Source of the DNA: Pseudomonas sp. J452
GTDB lineage: Bacteria; Pseudomonadota; Gammaproteobacteria; Pseudomonadales; Pseudomonadaceae
NCBI RefSeq assembly: GCF_024666525.1
Contig: NZ_CP088294.1
Span: forward strand, 2,046,001-2,110,000
Direction of reading: 5' to 3'
DNA length: 64,000 bases
Below are positions 40,191 through 47,419 of the stretch, piece by piece. A program made the position numbers and the translations under genes. The notes under the pieces were generated by a model. The model saw only the letters and a list, made by a program, of their open reading frames with translations, searched no databases and had not been told where the DNA came from. The first letter of the stretch is position 1. Every line of letters begins with the position of its first letter.

Positions 40191-40984
40191 ACATGCACAC
40201 GACCACCATCGATGTGCGCCTGCTGGCAGCAGCCAGCAGCCTGGCCAACGCCCGTGCCACGCGCCAGGCAGGGCCGCGGGTCAGCATGTGTTTTGCCTTG
40301 GCCAGCCTGGAAGAGGCTTATCAGGTGCAGGCCGCGGGTGTGCAGTACGCGCTGCGGGAGGGGCGTAGCCTGGCCGGGGCCAAGGCCGGGCTGACTTCGG
40401 CGGCGTTGCGGGCGGCGCTCAAGGTCGAAGAGCCGCTGTACGGTCGGTTGTTCAGCGATATGGCCTGTCGCTCGGGAGAAGTCATTGCCAGGCAGCGCCT
40501 GTTGCAACCGAAAGTTGAAGTCGAACTGGCGCTGCTGCTGCGCCGTGATCTGCCGGCTGGCGAGGTCAGCCAGGGGCAACTGCTGGCTTGTATCGCCGGG
40601 GTGGTGCCGGCGCTGGAAATCAACGATTCGGCGATCGCCGACTGGCAGCTGACCCTGCTCGATGCGGTGGCCGACAACCTGTCGTCCGGGCTCTATGTGC
40701 TGGGCGATCGGCTGACGCCATTGGCGCAACTGGATGGGCTGAATCTGCTCGCCAGTCTGCATAAGAATGGCCAGCCAGTGCTGGTCGACGGCACCATTGT
40801 GCTGGACGATATCCTAACCACCGCGCTGTGGTTGGCTCGCCAGTGTGCCCGGCTTGAACAGCCGCTGCGCGCCGGCGATGTACTGCTGACCGGGGCTCAG
40901 GCGCCTATTCTCGATATTGTTCGTGGCGACCAGGTGCGATTCCAGGTGGCAGGGCTTGGCGAGGTAACGTGCTCGTTCAGTTAA
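40187..40984 (+). CDS. 2-keto-4-pentenoate hydratase / fumarylacetoacetase-fold enzyme (MhpD-like)
   Basis: A 265-residue enzyme of the hydratase/decarboxylase branch. Recognisable blocks: GAKAGLTSAAL (early), the metal-ligand strand PKVEVELALLL, GVVPALEINDSAI and the late GDVLLTGAQAPI. Such enzymes act on 2-oxo-4-enoates in ring-cleavage pathways. It is translationally coupled to the dioxygenase (ATGA at 40187), implying consecutive steps on one substrate; which substrate is not clear. Confidence 0.85.
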   Translation: MNMHTTTIDVRLLAAASSLANARATRQAGPRVSMCFALASLEEAYQVQAAGVQYALREGRSLAGAKAGLTSAALRAALKVEEPLYGRLFSDMACRSGEVIARQRLLQPKVEVELALLLRRDLPAGEVSQGQLLACIAGVVPALEINDSAIADWQLTLLDAVADNLSSGLYVLGDRLTPLAQLDGLNLLASLHKNGQPVLVDGTIVLDDILTTALWLARQCARLEQPLRAGDVLLTGAQAPILDIVRGDQVRFQVAGLGEVTCSFS

Positions 40985-41008
40985 TGAGGCTGCAGCAGAG
41001 GGCGCACA

Positions 41009-41962
41009 ATGATCGTGATCACCGGAGCTTTTGCCGGCATCCTCGATGATTGGTTGGCCAGTCTCGGCCAGACCAACCGTGCGGCGGTGCCGCGCTCATC
41101 GAGCGCGTTGTCGCTGGAGCAATGGACGGCGCAGGTGCATGCGGCCATCGCGCAGTCTCCGGGGCCGGCGCGCGGCTTTGACATTGGCCGGCATGTACAG
41201 TTGCAACATGCTGGGCCGCTCGGTTATCTGCTGGTCAACACCCAGACCCTGGGCGAGTTTCTCGACACCTACCTGCTGCTGGAAAAGTGGTTCTACGGGC
41301 AGAGCTGGGCGCAGCTGAGCCGCGAACCACAGCAGGTCTCCATCGCCTGGGATGGCCGCTTCGGCCGGTACGATCGGGTGCTGGAGCAGTTGCATATCAT
41401 GGCCTTGCTGACCGTGCTGTGCAGTGCCTGTCCAACGGTTGGGGCGCTGCTGCGGGTCGAGGTGACGAGTGCGGCCGAGGGCGAGGCGGCGGCCTATCGG
41501 GCCGCGTTCGGTTGCCCGGTGCAATTCAACCAGCCGGTGCTGCGTCTGGTGTTTGCCGCCGAGGCGTTGCAGGCGCCCATCGACCTGAGCCATGCCACGC
41601 TCAGCCCGGCCTGGCGCAGTCGTCAGCGTACCTTGCGCGAAGCCGTGCCCAGTGCCACCGAGCTGATCCGCGCGGTAGAGGACGCCATCCTGCACACGTT
41701 GCCGGCCGGTGCCCCGGTGGCGGCCGTGGCGGCACGTTTGCATCTGTCTCCGCGCACCCTGCAGCGCCGGCTGACGGAGTCCGGCTGCTCCTATCGGCAA
41801 CTGCTGGAAGCAATACGCCAGCGCCACGCCCAGCACCTGTTGGATGACCCGAGTTTGAGCCTCAAGGAGGTCGCCTTCCTCCTCGGCTATGCCGAGCAGA
41901 GCGCGTTCAACCATGCCTTCCAGCGCTGGCACAACGCCGCGCCGCGGCAGCCCGCAGGTTAA
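41009..41962 (+). CDS. AraC-family transcriptional regulator
   Basis: A 317-residue regulator following the hydratase by 24 bp on the same strand. The N-terminal ~210 residues form the Arabinose_bd-type ligand region (LGYLLVNTQTLGEFLDTYLL). The C-terminal HTHs read APVAAVAARLHLSPRTLQRR and LSLKEVAFLLGYAEQSAFNH. It may control the downstream sterol desaturase gene or the dioxygenase operon. Two AraC regulators within 3 kb is notable. Confidence 0.9.
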   Translation: MIVITGAFAGILDDWLASLGQTNRAAVPRSSSALSLEQWTAQVHAAIAQSPGPARGFDIGRHVQLQHAGPLGYLLVNTQTLGEFLDTYLLLEKWFYGQSWAQLSREPQQVSIAWDGRFGRYDRVLEQLHIMALLTVLCSACPTVGALLRVEVTSAAEGEAAAYRAAFGCPVQFNQPVLRLVFAAEALQAPIDLSHATLSPAWRSRQRTLREAVPSATELIRAVEDAILHTLPAGAPVAAVAARLHLSPRTLQRRLTESGCSYRQLLEAIRQRHAQHLLDDPSLSLKEVAFLLGYAEQSAFNHAFQRWHNAAPRQPAG

Positions 41963-42039
41963 TTTGGCGCGAACTATCAATACCCGGGCGCCGCGTCTGG
42001 GTAGGGTATCCCTGCTTGTTTTACCCACGGGAGCCCCTG

Positions 42040-42972
42040 ATGGATACCACGCTGTTGATTACCCTGTTCGCCTGGCTGGAGATGCTGGCGCCCAGCCAGT
42101 TGCTGATGCTGCTGGCCCTGCCGCTGACTCTGAGCCTGGCCTGTCTGGAGTGGTGGCACTTTCGCCACGGCGACCAGTACGACCTGCGGGATAGCCTGGC
42201 CAGCACCTTGCTGGGCGGCGCCTATGTGCTGATCGCCGAGGGCTTTATGGTGCTCGCCGTGGTGGTGCCGGTCTTCGACTGGGTCTACGGTTTCCGCCTG
42301 ACCACGATGCCGATCAACGTCTGGTCGCTGCTGTTGCTGTTTATCCTGGTCGACTTCTGCTTCTACCTGTTTCACCTGTCGGCGCACCGCATCCGCATCT
42401 TCTGGGCGGTGCATGAGGTGCATCACGCCTCGGAGTACTTCAACTTCACCGTGGCCTTCCGCCAGAGCCTGATGTACGCGGTCACCGGGGTGTATGCGTT
42501 CTTCCTGCCGGCGGTGCTGCTCGGCTACCCGCCGGAGTGGGTGCTGACCCTGCTGGCGGCGAACATGACCCTGCAGATATTCGCGCACACCCAGTGGGTC
42601 GGGCGCCTGCCGGCGGCGATCGAGTGGCTGTTCAACACGCCCTCCAACCACCGTGTGCACCACGGCCGCAACCCGCGCTATATCGACCGCAACATGGGCG
42701 GCGTGTTGATGGTCTGGGATCACCTGTTCGGCACCTATGCCGCCGAAGACCCCAGCGAGCCGCCCGAATACGGTGTGGTGCGCCAGGTGCACAGCCATAA
42801 CCTGCTGACCCTGACCTTCCGTGAGTTCGCCGCGATCTTCCGCGATGTGGCCCGCCCAGGCCCGCTGGGGCAGCGCCTGAAACACCTGTGGGGGCCGCCG
42901 GAGTGGCAGCGTGCGGATAGCCCTGTCGTAGTGCCTGCAGCAGGGAGCGCCAAGTCATGTCAATGCAGCTAG
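42040..42972 (+). CDS. Sterol desaturase / fatty acid hydroxylase family membrane protein
   Basis: A 310-residue di-iron membrane enzyme. The histidine clusters are HLSAH (in FYLFHLSAHRIRI), HEVHH (FWAVHEVHHASEYF) and NHRVHH (FNTPSNHRVHHGRNPRYIDR), the three-box pattern of this superfamily. Four or more membrane helices precede and separate them. Members oxidise lipids, carotenoids or alkylglycerols; the substrate is not deducible. ATG 42040 gives the natural start. Its 3' end overlaps the next gene by 16 bp. Confidence 0.9.
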   Translation: MDTTLLITLFAWLEMLAPSQLLMLLALPLTLSLACLEWWHFRHGDQYDLRDSLASTLLGGAYVLIAEGFMVLAVVVPVFDWVYGFRLTTMPINVWSLLLLFILVDFCFYLFHLSAHRIRIFWAVHEVHHASEYFNFTVAFRQSLMYAVTGVYAFFLPAVLLGYPPEWVLTLLAANMTLQIFAHTQWVGRLPAAIEWLFNTPSNHRVHHGRNPRYIDRNMGGVLMVWDHLFGTYAAEDPSEPPEYGVVRQVHSHNLLTLTFREFAAIFRDVARPGPLGQRLKHLWGPPEWQRADSPVVVPAAGSAKSCQCS

Positions 42973-43355
42973 TGCTGCGTCTGTTTACGGCCGCCGAGCG
43001 TCTGGATGTGCAGGCGATTGCCACCTGCCTGCATGAGCGCTGCGTTTTCCACAATCAGCCCTTGCCGAAATGGACGGCTGCCCGTGGCCTGCCGGCGGTA
43101 CGCCGCCAGTTACGCTCATTGTTGTGGCTGGTGCGCGAATACCAGGTGCTGGACATTCGCCAGGCTGCGTTCGTCGGCGATGCATTGGTCGTTGAGCGCT
43201 TCGAGCGCCTCAGGGTGTTTGGACGCAACATCGAGCTCGAGGTCATGGCGGTGTTTCGCTTTCGCGACGAGCGCATTGTGCTCTGGCAGGACTCCTTTTC
43301 TCTGCGAGCCTTGTTGCGCCAGTTGTTTTGGCCGCGCCGGGTATCGAGCAACTGA
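42957..43355 (+). CDS. NTF2-like / limonene-epoxide-hydrolase-fold protein
   Basis: A 132-residue protein with the cone-shaped NTF2/SnoaL fold pattern: MQLVLRLFTAAERLDVQAIA, the ERCVFHNQPLPKWTA strand, a hydrophobic middle (GDALVVERFERLRVFG) and the terminal FRFRDERIVLWQDSFSL strand. Similar proteins include limonene-1,2-epoxide hydrolases and ketosteroid isomerase-like proteins. Overlap with the desaturase gene indicates a two-gene unit and perhaps action on the same lipid product. Confidence 0.75.
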   Translation: MSMQLVLRLFTAAERLDVQAIATCLHERCVFHNQPLPKWTAARGLPAVRRQLRSLLWLVREYQVLDIRQAAFVGDALVVERFERLRVFGRNIELEVMAVFRFRDERIVLWQDSFSLRALLRQLFWPRRVSSN

Positions 43356-43372
43356 GGTGGGCTCCCGGAGTT

Positions 43373-43470
43373 GGCCCTGCCCAGCCTTGCCCGGCTTGGC
43401 ATGCGCCAGCACCTCGGCATGTGGAGGTGCGCCGCAGATTCGCTCGCTCGACCAGTTCGCAGGCTGGGGG
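43373..43470 (-). pseudogene. Second, more decayed fragment of a fieF 3' end
   Basis: On the minus strand HAEVLAHAKP and, in another frame, CELVERA correspond to RAEVLVHPDP and CELVERA of the intact gene at 45211. The DNA keeps CCAGCACCTCGG (43407-43418) and CTCGCTCGACCAG at the right spacing, but with at least one single-base indel and many substitutions (roughly 70-75% identity by eye). It cannot encode a product. It lies in the 400-bp gene-free stretch 43356-43755, the rest of which (AT-richer, 43560-43750) presumably holds the promoter of the DUF1329 gene. Confidence 0.7.
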
Positions 43471-43755
43471 CGCTCCCGAGAGGGGACACGCAAATCGACA
43501 AAGCGGAGGCTTGCTACCGGCCAGTTTTCGCATGAGTGGGCTTGCGCGGAGTGGCAATTGAGGAGGCTATCGAACTCGCGTCCGTAAATGGCCGGAACAG
43601 TCAAATTACCAAACAACGCAATCAGTATTAAACAGTTGGTCGCACAACAAACTGGGTAACTTTCGCTGAATTTGGCGAGTTTCCCGGTCGGGCCGATTTT
43701 TGCCCAAAAACAAGAAGTATTACCGACAAGGTAAATAACCGGAGAGCCAGCGAAA

Positions 43756-45123
43756 TTGAAAACAATCACACAACTTTTCTGTGCACTATCAATCGGCGCC
43801 ATGGCGGCCAATGCCATGGCGGCCGTTAGCCCCGAAGAGGCTCAACGCTTAGGTGGCGACCTCACTCTGACCGGCGCAGAGAAAGCGGGCAATGCCGCTG
43901 GCACTATTCCCGCCTGGACTGGAGGGTTGTCAGTCAACGCCGGGAAAGTGGACGCCGCCGGCTTTCTGGAGGACCCGTTTGCCAGCGAGTCGTCCCTTTT
44001 CACCATCACCGCCAAGAACCTCGAGCAATACAAGGCTCACCTGTCCGAAGGACAGTTGGCCATGTTCAAGCGCTACCCAGACACCTATCGGATGCCGGTC
44101 TATACCAGCCATCGTAGCGCCGCGCTACCGGACAATATTTATACCGCCATTAAGACCAGCGCCTTGAATACCGGGCTTATTGAAAATGGTAGCGGTCTGA
44201 CTAACTTCGCGGACAGTCGCTACTACGCGTTTCCGATACCGAAGACCGGCCTGGAAGTCGTCTGGAACCATATCACCCGCTATCACGGGCGCACGTTACG
44301 GCGGAATATCGTGCAGGTTACGCCGCAAGCTTCCGGCGATTACACGCTTATTCGCTTCGAAGATAAAGTCGCCTCCCCCGATGGGCTGAAGGATCTCAAG
44401 CAAGACCGCGCAGCCAATGCGCTGATTTTTTACACGCAACAGGTGACAGCCCCTGCGCGGTTGGCCGGCAACGTCATGTTGGTCCATGAGTCCATCGACC
44501 AGGTCACCCAGCCACGCATGGCCTGGCTGTACAACTCCGGACAGCGCCGCGTTCGGCGTGCCCCTCAAGTTTCCTATGATGGCCCGGGTACCGCGGCCGA
44601 TGGCTTGGCGACAGTCGATAACTTCGACATGTATAACGGCGCCCCCGACCGCTATGACTGGAAGCTGGTCGGAAAGCGCGAGCTATACATTCCCTACAAC
44701 AACTACAGGATCGATTCTCCGAGCCTGAAATACAGCGACATCGTGAAACCCGGCCATATCAATCAAGATCTTGCGCGCTATGAGCTGCATCGGGTCTGGG
44801 AAGTCGAGGCGATCCTGAAACCGGGTGAGCGGCACATCTACGCGAAGCGTCGGTTCTTCATCGATGAAGACTCGTGGCAGATCGCTGTTTCTGAGCAGTA
44901 CGACACCCGTGGGCAGTTGTGGCGCGTTGGCCAGGCCATGCTGCTGCAGCATTACGCTGCACAGGTGCCGTTGTATGCGTTTGAGACCCTCAATGACCTG
45001 GTGTCTGGCCGCTACCTGGCCATCGGCATGAAGAACGAGGAGAAGCACGGGATTGAATTCGGTATCGATATATCGGCATCGGAATTCACCCCGGCAGCAC
45101 TGAGAAATGCGGGTATTCGCTAG
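43756..45123 (+). CDS. DUF1329 secreted/outer-membrane-associated protein
   Basis: A 455-residue protein with signal peptide KTITQLFCALSIGAMAANAMA. The mature start AVSPEEAQRLGGDLTLTGA is the DUF1329 hallmark, followed by GNAAGTIPAWTGG. DUF1329 proteins are LolA-like-fold envelope proteins common in pseudomonads and often found near aromatic or lipid catabolism genes. The start is TTG 43756; GGAGA lies ten bases upstream and no ATG or GTG gives the signal peptide. Codon use is less GC-biased than neighbours, fitting recent arrival. It stands alone between fieF-related sequences. Confidence 0.88.
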   Translation: MKTITQLFCALSIGAMAANAMAAVSPEEAQRLGGDLTLTGAEKAGNAAGTIPAWTGGLSVNAGKVDAAGFLEDPFASESSLFTITAKNLEQYKAHLSEGQLAMFKRYPDTYRMPVYTSHRSAALPDNIYTAIKTSALNTGLIENGSGLTNFADSRYYAFPIPKTGLEVVWNHITRYHGRTLRRNIVQVTPQASGDYTLIRFEDKVASPDGLKDLKQDRAANALIFYTQQVTAPARLAGNVMLVHESIDQVTQPRMAWLYNSGQRRVRRAPQVSYDGPGTAADGLATVDNFDMYNGAPDRYDWKLVGKRELYIPYNNYRIDSPSLKYSDIVKPGHINQDLARYELHRVWEVEAILKPGERHIYAKRRFFIDEDSWQIAVSEQYDTRGQLWRVGQAMLLQHYAAQVPLYAFETLNDLVSGRYLAIGMKNEEKHGIEFGIDISASEFTPAALRNAGIR

Positions 45124-45210
45124 GTCTCGGCATCAGCTGCGGCCAGCTGTTGCACGGCCCGATCTCATACGCTCTGTCCGCCCCCCCAACCGAGGGGCGG
45201 AGCCCCGGCG

Positions 45211-46095
45211 TCAGTGCTGCATGACCTCGACCGGGTCGGGGTGCACCAGCACCTCGGCGCGCGGGAATTCGCTGCGGATCGCCCGCTCGACCAGCTCGCA
45301 GAGCCCGTGAGCCTCTAGCAGCGGCAGCTCGCCCGGCAGCTCCAGGTGCAGCTGGACGAACCAGTGCGTGCCGGAAACCCGCGTACGCAGGTCATGGGCG
45401 CCGAGTACGCCGGGCACGGCGCAGGCCAGGCTGTGCATGCGCTCGCTGACATCTGGCGCCAGCTCTTGGTCCATCAGCACCGCCACCGCCTCGCGCACGA
45501 TGCTGATAGCACTCCAGAAGATGTACAAGGCGATAGCCAGGCCGAACAGTGCATCCAGCTGCTGCCAGCCGACAGCGGCCAGCAGCAGGGCCAGCAGGAT
45601 GCTGCCGTTGAGCAGCAGGTCGGAACGGTAGTGCAGCGAGTCGGCGCGGATCGCCGTGGAGCCGGTGAGCTTGATCACATGGCCCTGGAACAGCAGCAGG
45701 CCGGCGGTCATGGCCAGCGACAGCAGCATCACGGCGATACCCAGGGCCGGTGCCCCGAGCGGTTGCGGATGCTGCAGGCGCTCGACGGCCTGGACGGCCA
45801 CCAGCACCGCACTGGCGCCGATGAACAGCGCTTGGCCCAGGCCGGCCAGGGCTTCGGCCTTGCCGTGGCCATAGCGGTGATCGTCATCGGCCGGGCGCAG
45901 GGCGTAATGCACGGCGATCAGGTTGAGCAGCGAAGCGGCGCTGTCCAGCAGCGAATCGGTTAAACCGGCCAGCAGGCTGACCGAGCCGCTCAGCCACCAG
46001 GCCACGGCCTTGGCTGCTGTCAGCAGCAGGGCGGTGGCCAGCGCCGCGCCGCTGGCCAGGCGCAGCAGGCGGGCATACTGCGGGGCTGCCCTCAT
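45211..46095 (-). CDS. fieF: Cation diffusion facilitator FieF-type efflux pump
   Basis: A 294-residue CDF transporter exporting Fe/Zn/Cd in exchange for protons. The transport site is in SVSLLAGLTDSLLDSAASLL (helix 2) and SLHYRSDLLLNGSIL (helix 5), with HRYGHGKAEALAGL between. The cytoplasmic metal-binding domain ends THWFVQLHLELPGELP...RAEVLVHPDPVEVMQH. The start at 46095 overlaps the stop of the DinB gene (ATGA). Copies of its last codons are found at 37996 and 43373, downstream of its 3' end. Confidence 0.92.
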   Translation of the reverse strand: MRAAPQYARLLRLASGAALATALLLTAAKAVAWWLSGSVSLLAGLTDSLLDSAASLLNLIAVHYALRPADDDHRYGHGKAEALAGLGQALFIGASAVLVAVQAVERLQHPQPLGAPALGIAVMLLSLAMTAGLLLFQGHVIKLTGSTAIRADSLHYRSDLLLNGSILLALLLAAVGWQQLDALFGLAIALYIFWSAISIVREAVAVLMDQELAPDVSERMHSLACAVPGVLGAHDLRTRVSGTHWFVQLHLELPGELPLLEAHGLCELVERAIRSEFPRAEVLVHPDPVEVMQH

Positions 46096-46598
46096 GGCAG
46101 TTCGGGCAGGGCGTAGATGTAGTCGAGTACCGGTGCCGGTTGGCCCATGGCGGTCAGCGCGGCGCTGATCTGGCCGCGGTGGTGGGTGCCGTGGTTGACC
46201 AGGTGCGGGATGATATCGGCCAGCGGGCGCATGTGCTGCTCGCCGGCCATGTTGCGGTAGGCGATCGGCGCCAGCAGGTCGGCATCCTCCAGCCCTTCGA
46301 GCAGGTCGCGCCAGCCGGCCACACCCATCTCCAGGTAGTTCTCCAGCGCGGCGCGCTCGCTGAGCACTTCGACATCCAGGCGCTCGAAGGGCTGCGCCTC
46401 GAAGCGTGCTCGCGCCAGCCACAGGCGGTCGGCCACGGCCAGGTGGTTGAGGGTGCCATGGATGCTGCCGAAGAACAGGCCGCAGGGCGCGCGGTACTGT
46501 TCTTCGCTGAGGCTCGCCAGTTGCCCGCACAGACGCATGTAAGCCCAGCCGTGGTAGGCCAGCAGACGCTGCAGGTGGTTGGCGAGTACGCGGTTCAT
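46092..46598 (-). CDS. DinB-family protein
   Basis: A 168-residue four-helix protein with the DinB metal triad pattern: HGTLNHLAVADRLW (first His), and HLVNHGTHHRGQISAAL (second and third His). DinB proteins bind metal and act in thiol-dependent or unknown reactions. Start at 46598 overlaps the upstream lipoprotein stop by ATGA, and its end overlaps fieF, so the three genes form one operon. Confidence 0.9.
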   Translation of the reverse strand: MNRVLANHLQRLLAYHGWAYMRLCGQLASLSEEQYRAPCGLFFGSIHGTLNHLAVADRLWLARARFEAQPFERLDVEVLSERAALENYLEMGVAGWRDLLEGLEDADLLAPIAYRNMAGEQHMRPLADIIPHLVNHGTHHRGQISAALTAMGQPAPVLDYIYALPELP

Positions 46599-47014
46599 CA
46601 GGCCTCCGTGCGCAGGCCGTAGGCAGCCAGCTGCTCGATATTGCCACTGTGCTGGATCAGGCGCGGATCGTCGAGGGGCAGCTCCTGGCCGGTTTCCCGC
46701 AGGATGATGGCCTTGAGCTTGGCCGGGTCGACCTGGCCGTCGGCACCGATGGCGTCCTGCAGCTGCTCGGGGGCGACCGAGTACTGGCCGGCCGGCAGGT
46801 AGATGGCGCCGGTGGCGAAGTCGATACCGAAGGCGATCAGCCCGGGGATCACATAGAACAGGATGCCGACGGCGTTCAGCCCGGCGACCACGGGGTCGAT
46901 GCGCCCTTCGATCTGGCCGCGGCGGTCGGGGAAGAACAGTGTGCCGCAGGCGCTCAACTGGGTCAGCAGGGTGGCGGCCAGGATGCCGCCGATAACACAG
47001 GAACGCATGTGCAT
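46598..47014 (-). CDS. Small lipoprotein of unknown function
   Basis: A 138-residue protein with a lipoprotein signal (CVIGGILAATLLTQLSAC, lipobox LSAC) followed by GTLFFPDRRGQIEGRIDP, a hydrophobic stretch (VGILFYVIPGLIAFGIDFA) and a hydrophilic C-terminus. ATG 47014 follows a GGAGG site by six bases. First gene of the lipoprotein-DinB-fieF operon. Exported to the periplasmic face; function unknown. Confidence 0.82.
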   Translation of the reverse strand: MHMRSCVIGGILAATLLTQLSACGTLFFPDRRGQIEGRIDPVVAGLNAVGILFYVIPGLIAFGIDFATGAIYLPAGQYSVAPEQLQDAIGADGQVDPAKLKAIILRETGQELPLDDPRLIQHSGNIEQLAAYGLRTEA

Positions 47015-47056
47015 GAGCACCTCCATAAAATTCAGCCGGCACTATACCAAGGCCAC

Positions 47057-47326
47057 TAGGGTCTGTTGCCGTTTCGTTCTCGGCCGCGACGGAGCCCGTT
47101 TTTGCGCGGGGCTAGGCGCGAGACGCGAGGTTTGGTCGTCCAAATGAGCCGTCGAGTAACGACGTCCCGCGCAAAAACGGGCCCGTCCCTGCGGGTTGCG
47201 CGCAAAATCGCGCCATGCGTTGTTGCGGGACTTGCCAAGGGAACGACCATTGCCTGCGTCCCACGCCTAGCCTGGCGCGATTTTGCGCAGCAACGCGGCT
47301 CGCGAACGAAACGGCAACAGACCCTA
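47057..47326. mobile_element. 266-bp non-autonomous element with 21-bp terminal inverted repeats flanked by TA
   Basis: The left end GGGTCTGTTGCCGTTTCGTTC (47059-47079) is the exact reverse complement of the right end (47304-47324), and TA flanks both sides, consistent with a TA target duplication. Inside, GCCCGTTTTTGCGCGGG (47094) and CCCGCGCAAAAACGGGC (47167) form a second large hairpin. No coding capacity. It fills most of the 405-bp gap between the lipoprotein operon and hrpB. It looks like a MITE mobilised in trans by a transposase of a TA-targeting family (IS630/mariner or IS5-like). Confidence 0.8.
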
Positions 47327-47419
47327 ATGCAGGTGGATGGCTGAACTTCAGACCGTGCGCGAGCTGCCCGGTTCGGCCGCCTGCCAGCCTATAATCGCCG
47401 CCTTGTTCGCGGAGCCGCC

